Positions 47,690-58,671 of a stretch of DNA of 64,000 bases are shown here, piece after piece. Positions within the stretch are counted from its first letter, which is position 1. Each line of letters opens with the position of its first letter. Source of the stretch: Arabidopsis thaliana (lineage: Eukaryota > Streptophyta > Magnoliopsida > Brassicales > Brassicaceae); contig NC_003075.7 in NCBI RefSeq assembly GCF_000001735.4, positions 11,843,001 through 11,907,000 on the forward strand. The letters run 5' to 3'. Made by a program: the position numbers and the translations under genes. The notes beneath the pieces were generated by a model, which was not told the DNA's origin, made no database searches, and saw only the letters and a program-made list of their open reading frames with translations.

Positions 47690-48660
47690 TGTTATGGATG
47701 TTGTCGGAGTGAGAGTGGTAGTTTTTTTTCTCTCTGTTTATTAATGGTAGGAAAGTTTTTGGTAATTGCATATAGATCCTTAAATGTATATGTATATTTT
47801 AATGTTGCCTTTATTATTTATTAACAGGAATACAAACCCTGTTAAAGAGTCAAAATTGGTGAATTTGAGGCAATAACTGAACGTTGGATCTCTTCTTGGC
47901 TAAAAACATAAAAGTTGATTTTGATATCTAGTGACTAGAGAGGAGAATCTAACGGTGCTTGTGCAATTTTGAACACAATAAAGTCGGTGATCGTGTGAGT
48001 GTACTCGTGGACGCGGGGAAGATCAATCCCATTTTCCATTTGTGTGTTCAATAATTAGTTTTCCAATTCTAAAATAAGAAAACAAATTATAAAAGGACAT
48101 TGGGTTTAAACTGGTATGGCTCTTTTATTTCACTTAACCGAATTGAATTTACGAAAGATATGGTTTTGGTTTCCACTAACTAAACCGATTTCATTATAAG
48201 GCCTTCTCTCCAAAAGACAGAGAAAAGATAAAACACTGATTTATGAAGACGGACTGGGTAGAAAAAGCTCATATTTAGCAAAGCAAAAAAATGGAAAATC
48301 CCAAGCTTCGGTCCATTATACATAAAACTTTTGTTAGAGATTTATCAAATATTTATTTACTGCCGTCATGGAGAAGAACATAAACCCTAATACATGGTCG
48401 GAGCTTCTTCTAGACCACCGATGTTAGCTTTTGTAGAAACTAAAAAAAGGGTCGGGGAAAACTCTTTATTATTGTGTTCTTGATTTCAATAGTATTAATA
48501 CAATATATATAGAACCTAATTTAGATTTAATCTAATTAGAAATGGAAATAGATAAATATGAATAAGTAAATATTCTAAATCTTTTAATCATTATCGTAAT
48601 GGATATCTAAAATATTTTTTGATATTGGTTTCACGGGCTTGGTCCGTTGTCTTACTTCCC
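47690..48660. other. Intergenic
   Basis: Promoter of the gene at 46382 and spacer. Segment 48450-48600 (ACTCTTTATTATTG...ATACAATATATATAGAACC) has the look of a plant LTR fragment but has no defined ends; I do not call it. Confidence 0.4.
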
Positions 48661-48661
48661 A

Positions 48662-49174
48662 AGTTACTTCCATAGCCTTGTTCTCCGCTACTTCGTACTA
48701 AACAATACCGCTGATATCAAAACGATCTCGCACCTCCTTTTCTCTTCCTGGCGGAACTCGTTCGAGAAGCCATTTCTTTTCTTGGGCGATAACCATCCTT
48801 ATATACTCACCAATCTCGTCTGATCCCTTATTGTTCAAGAAAATCTTGATGTCGATGTCAATCCCTCTAAGTTGGGTTTTACAGATCTTGATCATTCGTG
48901 GACTAAAACTAGGTCGTGGAAAGATCCATACGAGGCGTTGCTTAACACATTGGAAGAGATCGAGCAGGAGATGCAGTAGTCGGTCCTCTCTCTACATTAT
49001 CGATTAGGTCAAGCACATATGGTTTTAGTGAGTGGGGTCGTCGGTGAGTGGATAAAGTCCAACTATGCTTAGGACGGAGGAAACCAGAAGATGGTGACGG
49101 ATACAACAGCTTCGGTGGCAATGGATGAAGCAGCACAAGAAGGTATGATGGAGCTAGTGAACATGGATATGTAA
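48662..49174 (+). pseudogene. INP1-like (DOG1-domain) pseudogene
   Basis: One plus-strand frame aligns with INP1 residues about 51-220. Matches in order: SLVLRYFVLNN to DLVLRHLVLYY; HLLFSSWRNSFEKPFLFLGD to YLLFPSWRNSLETPFLFLGD; HPYILTNL to HPYLLTNL; SLIVQENLDVD to SFIDRENQDSD; SWKDPYEALL to AWKDPSDELV; IEQEM to IECTM; VSGVVGEWIKSNY to VARVSESWVSSYQ; ASVAMDEAAQEGMMELV to ASTSVDEAAKIEMEELV. Three in-frame stops break it (TGA after TNLV, TAG after EQEMQ, TAG after KSNYA) and it ends early with TAA at 49172-49174. No N-terminus or C-terminal third is seen. It lies opposite in strand to INP1 and about 8.5 kb away. It was not picked up as a long frame because of the stops. Confidence 0.9.
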
Positions 49175-49215
49175 AACGTTAAACACAATCATTACATTTG
49201 TTTTTTCCGTTTGCA

Positions 49216-49600
49216 CATGACTTTTAAATTTTGATATATCGTACGTACTCTTATTTATATATATATATATATATGCATATACTATTTATTCCTTCATAAG
49301 TTCTATATATCAAACCTAGATTTTAGAAATCAAAATTCAATCCCGTCAAAAATAAATAAACACAGTAGTTTTTAATCGGAACAACAAATTGTGAGCACAA
49401 AGTAGAACCAAGTTGATGAGCGACCTATTTAAATTTTGATATATCCTACCTTTTCTTTATGCATATATTTATTCTTTCATAAAATACATTTTCAAAAATT
49501 TAAATTCAACCTCAAAACCAAATAGAAGTTTTTAATCAAAACCAACAAACTGAACCCTGAACACAAAGTAGAACGAAGTTGATAGCTAGCTAATTGAGAT
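49216..49600. repeat. Degenerate tandem duplication downstream of the INP1-like pseudogene
   Basis: Copy A about 49223-49430 and copy B about 49431-49600 share TTTAAATTTTGATATATC, TATGCATAT...TTATTC(C/T)TTCATAA, AGTTTTTAATC and CACAAAGTAGAAC(C/G)AAGTTGAT. Copy A also holds an (AT)n run. In addition the sequence just after the pseudogene (GTGAACATGGATATGTAAAACG...TTTTTTCCGTTTGC, 49157-49213) recurs at 50532-50591. Confidence 0.7.
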
Positions 49601-49839
49601 GTACAATCTAAGTATAATGTAAACAAAGATTTTACTAATAACTACACACTATATACTGTTGTTATCTCCTGATATATTATTTCTGTCTTATTTTATAACT
49701 CTCTTTAATCATTCTTTACACATATTTCTATTTTTTTTTTATCTATCTAACAATTTCTAAAGAACATATGTGAATGATCAAATTAATTACAGCTTTATCA
49801 CAAACCAAAATAGATTCAAGCAAGACCAAGAAAACAGTA

Positions 49840-50125
49840 TACAAAGTTCTCTAGTGATAAAACACAAACTAGAAGATATTCTTACTACACTAATCACTAA
49901 TCATTACGAAGACTTAAAATTATCCAAATAATAAACCATATAGATTACAGAAATTTCCAAACCCATAATACATTCATTATTACTAATGTAACAACTAGAG
50001 TCTATATTACTAACCAAAATTGTCTCATTGTCTTCTCCATTTAAGCTTCATGTCTTCTATACACAAACTATTTAAGCATCATTTCAATCACTCTCCCTCT
50101 TTCTCATGTAATCGAGTGTTTCAAC
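49840..50125 (-). pseudogene. Relic of the 3' end of the GT47 gene
   Basis: 50042-50117 matches the coding end of the gene at 46382 (GTCTTCTATACA, AGCATCAT, TCAATCACTCT against 46470-46528), the part coding for VTRMRERVIEMMPRVMYRRHG, now with frame breaks. 49885-50035 matches its downstream region (ACTAATCACTAATCATTAC, CATTCATTATTA, TAATGTAAC, ATATTACTAACCAAAA against 46148-46270). About 170 bp between the two parts is missing relative to the parent. Same strand as the parent. Confidence 0.8.
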
Positions 50126-50700
50126 CATAATTGTCTTATTGGATAGCAAAGCTAACCCGTTTACCTGATTAATCAAAGCAAAGTTTTTGATTTTGTAATC
50201 AAATCTAAACACCATACATTAGAACGTTCTTCAACTTTTGATCTCGTAATCAAGTTTTTGATTTTGTTTACTTTCTTTTTTTTTAAACCCCAAAATTCAT
50301 GAACAACTTAATTAACGTTTTATAAAACTCGCGAAATATGGTGAAAAAAAGCCAAACAAAAATAAATTTATAAAATATACCTACATTTTAAACGTAAAAG
50401 GCCAAAAAATAATTCATATAATGTAGTATCTCTAGTTTGATGCCGTAAGCCACATGGCTTTGTGTTTGTATCCACTTTTTCGAATGTATGATATTGTTAA
50501 CGAAAACTATCTGATTCGTTTGTCTACAATTGTGAACATCGATGTGTAAAATGTCAAGACAATCGTTATATTCTTGTTTTTCCCGTTTGCTTAATGGATA
50601 ATATGGAAAAATGATAATATATAGAAGTACAAACTTTAAAAAAGGAAAAAAAATAAGAAATTAAAAAGCAGTGCAGAATGAAGCTTCTGATTCTCCTACA
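50126..50700. other. Intergenic / TPPG 3' region
   Basis: AT-rich. Contains the short repeat 50532-50591 of the sequence after the INP1-like pseudogene. The part nearest 50707 is expected to be TPPG 3' UTR. Confidence 0.4.
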
Positions 50701-50706
50701 CAATCA

Positions 50707-52371
50707 TCAAAAACTTGTTTTTGAACTTTCCATCTTCCCCCATTTCACCAAAGTCTTGAGAAACTTCTTCACCTGAAACACCATTACGGTGTTACCGACC
50801 AAACTCATACATTACAAATTTACATATATAACATAGCATAGATGATGACTTAGATAATATAAAATTTGTACCTCGGAAGGGTCTCTAAGAGAGTAAAATG
50901 CATTGCTTTCTTTTGGTACAGACGATACCAATATTCCAAATCCTCTGTTCCCTTCCCTCAGTACCTTGAATGCATCTTCATCGGTCTTGTCATCTCCGAT
51001 GAAGATTGGGAGGAACTCATCGTTGTTGCTTAATCCGAGAGACTCTAACAGAAACTCTACTGCTTTTCCTTTGTTCCACTCAATCACAGGACGCACCTCT
51101 AAAACCTGATCATATCAACAAAACTATGTTAAGGTATTTGGATCTAATATGAGAAACCAGAGTGATGTTTATTCCACAAGTACCTTTCTACCGTGAGTTA
51201 TACGCAAACGAGGGTATCGTTTCAGGTGGTCATGAACGCGTTGAGCAACAAGTGGCCAGTCCTTCTCGTCAACATTACGGTAATGTACAGAAGTACAAAA
51301 CTTATGGTTCTCTACTTTTGCACCTTTGATACATTTAGTTATCTCAACGAGGTTATTATAAACCTCTTCAATGACGGGTATGAACTCTTTAGCAGGCTGA
51401 AAGAGGTTTACCTCCTCACCCTATTCATAAAGAAAAGATTAGCATTTACAAAAGTTGATTCATATACTGTTTTTAAGACAAAATGAGGTCATGATCTCTC
51501 ACCTGTTGGTCAGTGGTTTTTATACAATTAGGGTCTTCAGGGGATCCATTTGGATTTACAGGAGTCATAATGTCCATCCCGTGACTACCCGCGTAATAGA
51601 GTTCGGTTAGCCCTACCAATTGGTAAACCTGCATTAACAAACTCAAAATGTATTAGTGTTTTGACTATTGGTTGGCTTGTACTGATACAATGTTATGGTT
51701 AATTGTTCAGAAGTCTTACCTTGTCACGGCTTCTACCACTAATTATTGCTGTTGGGAAGTACTTGGCGACATCTTTCACAGCAGCACGCATCTAAGAGAG
51801 ATATAGAAAACAAACTTAGCCATTTACGTTTTGAGATCAGAGAGCAAAACTAACAAAACAGAGATTTTAGTTCTTTACCGCATCAGACATGATGGCGCGA
51901 TCAGGGTCATCGACTATTGGAGAAAGTGTTCCATCATAATCTAGAAACACAGCTATCTTCTTGTTCTTTGCTTGAGCTGCAATATGCGCAAACGAGGTAA
52001 TCGCTGAAGGATACTTGAGCTGTCAAGATTAAAGAATGAAATGAGTAGGACTAAGAAAACAAAAGAGAGATCAAAACATTTGTGAATGAAACCATTAGAT
52101 ATTATTAACATACCATCCAGGCCCGTTGAGAAAAATCATCTTCAGGAGCAATCTCAATATTGAAATCCTTGACAAGCCTTTTACGCGGTGGAGACGAAGA
52201 TATCATCGCGTCCAACCAACCGTTAGATCGAACATCATCGAGTTTAGGAATCTTCTTTCTAGAATTCATCATGAATCTCCCTGAAGGGAAGGATGATCCA
52301 AGTCTTGTTTTACTTACTGGTGTAGTAGGGTCACTAAGAACAGGGGTCGTCTTGTTTATATTCAAATCCAT
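50707..52371 (-). CDS. TPPG: Trehalose-6-phosphate phosphatase G
   Basis: At4g22590. Seven coding exons, all GT-AG: 52371-52114, 52019-51879, 51791-51720, 51628-51503, 51420-51184, 51105-50872, 50772-50707; 377 aa from [10 protein letters not shown]. An in-frame ATG four codons upstream (52383) would give 381. It removes phosphate from trehalose 6-phosphate, a sugar signal. HAD-type motifs: D113-Y-D115-G-T-L, S151-G-R, K290 region (NKGKA) and [10 protein letters not shown] (G315-F324) with Asp ligands for magnesium. The basic N-terminus (RKRLVKDF) is typical of plant TPPs. Known work links TPPG to ABA control of stomata. A conserved uORF lies in its leader, and G-boxes sit 0.6-1.2 kb upstream of the TATA box at 53514. 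Confidence 0.97.
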
Positions 52372-52434
52372 CGAACTCTCCAAACAATAAAATGCTTCAA
52401 ACTAAGAAATTCGACGGCTTCTTCTAAACACACT

Positions 52435-52509
52435 TTATCCAACTCTTTTGTCAATGAAAAACCACCTCTTTAGTGTTTTCTTATCACTGCTTGTTGTTGA
52501 ACTGTCCAT
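52435..52509 (-). CDS. CPuORF27: Conserved upstream ORF of TPPG (CPuORF27)
   Basis: Too short for usual ORF lists. The minus strand reads M-DSSTTSSDKKTLKRWFFIDKR-VG, 24 aa, ending TAA at 52437-52435, 63 bp before the TPPG start. The basic-aromatic end (KRWFFIDKRVG) is what I recall of the conserved upstream peptide At4g22592. An in-frame ATG at 52557 could extend it to 40 aa (MFCFVVIFQFSGNLLL...), but that part lies across TTTCAG acceptor-like sites, and a leader intron from the donor CAG-GTACGT at 53280 probably ends there, which would remove it. Such uORFs usually repress the main ORF, sometimes in a metabolite-dependent way; for this one that is inference. Confidence 0.8.
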   Translation of the reverse strand: MDSSTTSSDKKTLKRWFFIDKRVG

Positions 52510-53513
52510 TAAAAGTAGGTTACCTGAAAACTGAAAGATGACCACAAAACAGAACATTCAGCAAATTTGAAAAGCTTTTTTCATGAGAACTTAAAAGTGA
52601 CCGCAAAACCAAAAAGCTGTTTACATTACCTTATCATCTCTAAATCTTCAAATGTACAAAGCTTTTACCACAACAACGCTATCACACACAAACCTGTATA
52701 TACGACCAAAATGACCACACAAAATACAAGATTTAGTAACTTTTGGGGTTTCATAACAAAGGCTTTTTTAAGAAACTTGACATGTCTTTAAAGCAGAACA
52801 GAACATAAAAAGTCAAAAAGAAAGTCATGTGTTACCCATCTTGTAGTTTAATGATATAAAGAAAAAGGAGGGAGCCACTGATTTTGACAAGTACCGAAAT
52901 TTTCAAACTGCCTTCGTCTATAGGACATCTAACTATTTATTTATTAAAGTGCCTACCGACAAAAAAACTTGTAGCATACTCACTCAATATTTGACCACAT
53001 CACGCGTTTTAACAAATCAACCAATTCTAAACATGTCCAATTAGTTCCTATTTTCAATTCAAGTCTGTTTAACTTCTTATACAATGAGTTTTGCCTAAAC
53101 CAATGCTCAAAGGTACGAAAGAACAGAGCAGGATTCAATAAATAAAACAAAAACATCATTTTGATGAGGCAAACAAAATAAAACGACAGAGAGATCTAGA
53201 AATCTCAATGATAAAACCTAAAAACAGATCAGAAACTTAAAAATGTGAAACAGAACACTAAATGATTTGAGAGAAAACGTACCTGATTCAAAAGAGCTGT
53301 GTAAAACACAAAACAGAGCTAGAGAATCACGAGAAAAAAATGCAGATTTTCTCGGAATCTCAGGGATCTCGAAAGGAGAAATCACTAAGAGGAAGATCAG
53401 GGATTTTTTTTTTCTTTATTCGAAGAAAACCCTAAAAATTGCAAAGAGCTCACTAAAAATCCGGAATTTGGAAAGAGGAGGAGAAGAGAGAAAATGAAGG
53501 AGATGGGCTTTCG

Positions 53514-53521
53514 TATTTATA
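53514..53521 (-). promoter_or_regulatory. TATA box of TPPG
   Basis: TATAAATA on the minus strand. It implies a transcription start near 53490, a first non-coding exon to about 53281 (donor CAG-GTACGT) and a leader intron of about 0.75 kb before the uORF exon. Confidence 0.65.
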
Positions 53522-54097
53522 GAGTCCGATTCTCTCAAAAATACATTACAAAATAAAGCACAATTAAAATTAAATTGTCCGTTTCTCAAGGAGACACAGA
53601 GAGAGACGTGGTTAACAAGGATATCAGGCTGTTTTTATTGAATCCCGAAAATACCTCTCATGTTTGATTTATTTACCAACTTTGCCATCAGACGACCAAG
53701 ACCACATTATAAACTTTCTTATTATTGTATTTAGCGAGTTCGTCATTAGTCATAATATTCGGTTGTTTTCTTACTTGTTTTTTTTTTGTTTTGTGGAATC
53801 TTTGAACAAGTAGTATTATTTACGTTTCAAATCTTTGGTGTTATATACTTAATTTGTAGAAAAATAATTTCTTGCTTGACCAAACGAATGGGTCGTTAAC
53901 TAATGTGTCTTAAACGGCGTGAAGCAGCCGTCATAACGGCTCTACATTCCCACTTTTTCTAGAATAATTATATAGAAAGAAAAAAAAAAATTAACGACAA
54001 ATTTAGAAACCGTGTTCACAAAAACCAAAACCTTAATAAAAAGAAACAAAACAAAACCGTGAGGCGGACGTTAGTTGTTAGCTGATTCATTAACGTA

Positions 54098-54175
54098 CAC
54101 GTGGCTACGAGTCAAGAGAAGTGTAAAAATCGTAGGATCCACGTGTTCAACTAATAATGGTGACGTAACCACGTG
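54098..54175. promoter_or_regulatory. G-box/ABRE cluster upstream of TPPG
   Basis: Three CACGTG cores at 54098-54103, 54140-54145 and 54170-54175, the last two in CCACGTGT context, with TGACGT at 54161-54166; a fourth CACGTG is at 54719-54724. Such clusters are bound by bZIP (ABF/GBF) and bHLH factors. About 0.6 kb upstream of the TPPG TATA box. Confidence 0.6.
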
Positions 54176-54199
54176 TTAGTTGGGCCTTAATGGGCCCAT

Positions 54200-55990
54200 A
54201 AAGGAGGAACTTGCTTTTCTAGTTCCCATGTCACATACTCACATCATCGTTTGATTCTCATTGCCTTTGGTTACAATTACAATGTTGGCTTGACATTCAA
54301 CCAAATTAAGATATTTATTCTACTGCAAAATATCAAAGGACAAATAAGATGACAGAATGACGTGGTCCTGACGCTAATTGGGTTTAAAGGTAACGTTTAT
54401 TAACGGAGTTTAGATGATGAAGAGTCATAATCACAGGACCCATAATAATTTAGTGACCAACCAAAGTTTTAAGTTGTAACTTGCAAGTGGACCTCAATGC
54501 TGAATAAACGGTTGTGATTAGCTCTCCGTGATCACTTTTGTTTAGCAGTGCATGCTTGTTGCCTTTTTCGTGGTGGAGTTAACAAAAAAGCATAATATAA
54601 TTAATCAATTTTAACCATATTTTCAATGTAGCTAAATATAATTCTTTTTCCCCAAAGGGAGAAAATCGCATATAAGTAGATTTTGGTTTTGTCTGTGCAC
54701 CGGCTTTGGAAGGTTCACCACGTGTATCCTACGCTGACGATTGACGAGTCGCAACAATAAGCTGACGCAATGATGACACAGCTTTACTTTACAATAAAGG
54801 ACGAATTCATGATTTCAGATTTTTGACAAGGTTCCAAGGAAAAAGAACATTTGAGTATTTTGACAGCTAGTTCAATCTCATACCTTCTCGAGTCTCCATT
54901 TGATTACAATTTTTTTTTTTGTTAACTCATTTTTTCTGACAACTGTTAAACATATGTGAATATATGAATTATGAAACAGGACAAACATGGATTCAGTGGT
55001 GACAGTTTCAGATACTTGGCCTCCTTACTAGTTACTCATTCCAAAGTTCAAATTTAATAAACCTACCACATACTAATGTAATTCTACGGTTAAAAAGACA
55101 ACCACAGTCATTTTTCTCCTCTCTTTATAGTCCTTGCAATATTATGATAACGCAGAAAAACAGCCTGTACTAGTTAACCATTTTTGTTTTATAGAAAAAA
55201 AAAACTGTTTTGCTGTGAAGACAGCTTGATGTGAAGAAAACATTGATTCAATAATGGAAAAAAAACATGTGTGCCGACCACTAACTCTAAGCTCATTTTG
55301 TCAATGTCCACATGTTATCAGAGTGATAATGATAAGACATCATTATATGTATAATGTTATAAGTCATCTGCATATGTGTCTCCACGTATCTTCAGTCAAG
55401 CATACATCGTATTATTATATCATATGTGTCTCAAATTACATGATCCGGCTACTAAACTACGCGACAAGTTTTGTAAAATAATAAAAAAAAACTTGTCAAC
55501 ATGAATAATGCAACAAATTTTGTGAGTGAAAATTATTGTTGCTAATTTAGTTATGCAAACAACTAACTGCGATTTATAACTAGTGACAAATCATGCATAA
55601 ATCTACCATAAGAATATGTATGTATATTAGTATATTACAGCATATATATGGTCGTCTCTCGGAAATTAATTTTGAATAGTGATAAAGCTTGTAACCACCA
55701 TATAAGATATTGAAGTGTCTACCAAATAGAAATCATGCGACATAAGATGAAAGCAGTACACAAAAACCACTTCATTATAACAAATGTAATTTGATTGTAT
55801 GACCATGGACTCTGATTACAAGATCCAATATTAAAGATCCAAAATAGATATATATATATATATATATAACTCATAGTATACCACATGTAACGTGACTATT
55901 ATTGAGTTTTTAATTTTATATTTTGCAAATGGTTAGTAACCCTATAAAAATGATTAGTTTTGTTTTTTCTTGGTCACCAAAAAACGATTA
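54200..55990. other. Intergenic between TPPG and the duplicated INP1 flank
   Basis: AT-rich, with an (AT)n run near 55850-55867. No gene is supported. Confidence 0.5.
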
Positions 55991-55997
55991 GTTATTA

Positions 55998-57190
55998 ATC
56001 TACCGAATAAATAATATTATTTCATGTGAATAACATTTCTATTCTAATATCATATTGAATGTAACCATTTCTATTTATATACACATGTACAACATGGCAG
56101 CCAACAACGATTGAATTGAGGAAGCATATTACTCTCGTTAACGAAATGGGAAGAAGTGATAAGCACTAAGTCTACTGAATAAATAATAGATACCAACAAA
56201 GCATTGAGAATAAGTCGTGTATCTTGTTATATAATATGTGACCAGTTGGTCAGGCCATGTATAATATTATAAATTGCATGAGTATTTTCGATGATTTCCA
56301 AAATGGTTGGTATGTCTCTATTTACCCAATTAATTAGCTCCCTCGTTTATTTTTAGGTGTTACTATACTTAGTTGGTCGACGCGGACGTTATTTTCAAAT
56401 CTTTATTTGTTTTTAAAATAGTTGTTGAAGATTATTAGTTGTTTTACCGTATGATTTAGCTAAGCCATTTAAAAAATTCGAAACAATCCCATTATTTTGA
56501 CTCTTAAGATCGTCTTTGACAAAAGGAGAGACTTCAATACAAAGACTATCTGGGATTTTTCTTGGGCCGCATAATGCTTCTTAGATATGGCATTTTTGGG
56601 CCTATCGATGGGTGAAACTGTAATTAAATATCCATTTTGGTTTAGCATATTTAATCACAAGAATGCAAGATTCACAACTAATTATAAACTTTAATTTCGA
56701 AATGGTATTAAATTGGTTATTATTTGGTTTTTGTAGTTTATGAACTTAGAAATTCATAAAAAAATGTAATGAAAAGTTTGAACTGAAAACGGATTTACCC
56801 TAATAGTAAAGTTAACTCAAATGCAACAATCTCAACTTCATTACTTCAGGTGATTAAGAATTTGACATAAACCTTTGACAAAAAAAAAAAAAAAAAAAAA
56901 AAGAATTTGACATAAACACAATGATCATTTTTGAAGTATTTTTGTTCTTATTGCCTATTTTAAAAGGAACATTAGAATTTGTTTTCCTCTCACTCAAGAC
57001 AAGAGCAATAGAAAAATCGCCAAAAGGCCCCAAACCCAAAAACATTATCAAAGACACTCTTCACCACACTTTATAAGCATCAAACCAAAGTAACAACAAG
57101 AAGTAACTGAACGTAAAGAAGTTTAATCCGTAACATAATCTGTCAAAATACACACAAATTCTTATTTTCTACAACCTCCAACAAAACCCT
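55998..57190. repeat. INP1 3' flank, copy 1 of a direct duplication
   Basis: Matches 59852-60965 in the same orientation through TATTATTTCATGTGAA, CAGTTGG(T/C)CAGGCCAT, AATATTATAAAT, TTGGTCGACGC(G/C)GACGTTATT, TCAAATCTTTATTTGTTTTT, TTAATCCGTAACATAA. The right end is the 3' UTR of INP1. Poly-A tract at 56879-56902 is unique to this copy. Confidence 0.85.
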
Positions 57191-57210
57191 AATCTGACAA
57201 AAGAGAGATT

Positions 57211-58032
57211 TTAATTGGGCAAAGAAAGAATCTCAAAATCTTGAAGAAGAATCTGATCTTTAAACCCAGCAAGAAACTGACATAAACCCTCAAGAAACAG
57301 AGCCGCTTGATGCTCACTTGTAGCTCCAACAATGTCCATAATCACACTCTTCCTCAAACGATTCGCATCAACGAAAATACTCACAAGCTCTTCCATCTCA
57401 ATCTTTGCTGCTTCATCCACCGACGTTGAAGCCGTCGCAACCGTCGCAGTAAGCTTCTTCTTCTTCCCAACTTGATACGACGAGACCCAACTCTCAGAAA
57501 CTCGAGCCACGAAACTTCTCTGTGTTTTCCTCATACGATCCATTAAACCAGGAACCATAAGTCTCATTGTACACTCAATCTGATCGATTCTTTTAACCAA
57601 CTCATCAGAAGGATCTTTCCACGCCATCGTCATCTTTAACGGTTGATTCACAAGATCAAGAGAAGTTTCCTCGTCTTCGTCGTCGGAATCTTGATTCTCA
57701 CGGTCGATGAAAGAACGGAGGAGATTGGTGAGGAGGTAAGGATGGATATCGCCGAGGAAAAGAAACGGAGTCTCGAGAGAGTTACGCCATGAAGGGAAGA
57801 GAAGGTAAGGAATGGTGTTGTGATCGGCAGCAAGATCTAGGGTTTCGTAGTATAAGACTAGGTGACGGAGGACGAGGTCTACGTTGGAGGAGAGGACGGA
57901 AGCGGAAGCGGCGGAGGAAAGTGATTGACGGAGGAGAGGGAGGCAGTTTTCGGTTAGGGTTTTTGACCAGTCTTCGTAGAAATCATTGAATCGACGAGAT
58001 GGTTTCTTGCGGGAGAAGAAAGAGAAAGGCAT
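57211..58032 (-). CDS. INP1: INAPERTURATE POLLEN 1 (DOG1-domain protein)
   Basis: At4g22600. Single exon, 273 aa from MPFSFFSRKK; an upstream in-frame ATG (58056) would add eight residues but the inner start gives the length I remember. Known role: INP1 marks plasma membrane domains in tetrad-stage microspores where exine is not laid down, so pollen apertures form. The sequence shows the DOG1/TGA-like helical domain (DFYEDWSKTLTENCLPLLRQ at 17-36; SWRNSLETPFLFLGDIHPYL at 81-100; MVPGLMDRMRKTQRSFVARV at 159-178), an acidic patch DSDDEDEE (115-122) and no DNA-binding bZIP region, signal peptide or membrane span. Its 3' flank is duplicated at 59.9-61.0 kb and a broken relative lies at 48.7 kb. 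Confidence 0.95.
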   Translation of the reverse strand: MPFSFFSRKKPSRRFNDFYEDWSKTLTENCLPLLRQSLSSAASASVLSSNVDLVLRHLVLYYETLDLAADHNTIPYLLFPSWRNSLETPFLFLGDIHPYLLTNLLRSFIDRENQDSDDEDEETSLDLVNQPLKMTMAWKDPSDELVKRIDQIECTMRLMVPGLMDRMRKTQRSFVARVSESWVSSYQVGKKKKLTATVATASTSVDEAAKIEMEELVSIFVDANRLRKSVIMDIVGATSEHQAALFLEGLCQFLAGFKDQILLQDFEILSLPN

Positions 58033-58059
58033 TTTCTTGGAGAGTGAAGAAGACACGAG

Positions 58060-58660
58060 GATCGAGGATTTCTGAAAGCTTTTCGTGAGGTTTTAATCTG
58101 TTTTTCACATTTTACGATCATTGTTATCGGTTTAAGTGAAACCAAACCGAATCTCCTAAATTCAATTTAGTTGGTTTAATGACCATAAATATACCAATTA
58201 ACAAGCCCTTGTCTAAATGGGCTTTTTCTTGAACCGTGGTATTTTATAGGCTCTCTCTACCATTGGATGAAGATGGATCTTAATTCTTACAGATAATTGA
58301 AATAAATATTGGAATTAACAAAAATAGAACTAACATAATTTGTTTTTGTTTTTTTGTTGAAATAAAGTGAAAACATAAAATTGGTAAAGAGTTTTTTTTT
58401 TTTTTTTTTTAATCACAACATACGAAAGGTTAACTTGAAGAACACAACTACAAACATGTGAAAACATTAGGAATGTTTATTTGGAGAAATAGTACGTCTT
58501 GTTTCAACACGAGCTTGTGCAGCAGTGCTAGTTCGGTACTCATGGTGAAAAGAAGTTTTGGTGAAGGTTTTTCTTTTTTTCTTTTTAGATTAAGAACAGA
58601 GAAGACAATCTCCTATAGCTGAAGCAGAGATTGTAAGATCGAACACAAAACCCTTTAGTA
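58060..58660. other. INP1 upstream region
   Basis: Contains AAGCCC/GGGCTT site II-like boxes near 58206-58222 and a T tract of over 20 at 58390-58412. No other gene. Confidence 0.45.
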
Positions 58661-58671
58661 GTTAGGTTTAG

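Noticed and set aside
48450..48600. Possible second LTR fragment upstream of the INP1-like pseudogene
   Set aside because: The wording resembles copia LTRs but there is no primer-binding site, terminal TG/CA pair or target duplication.
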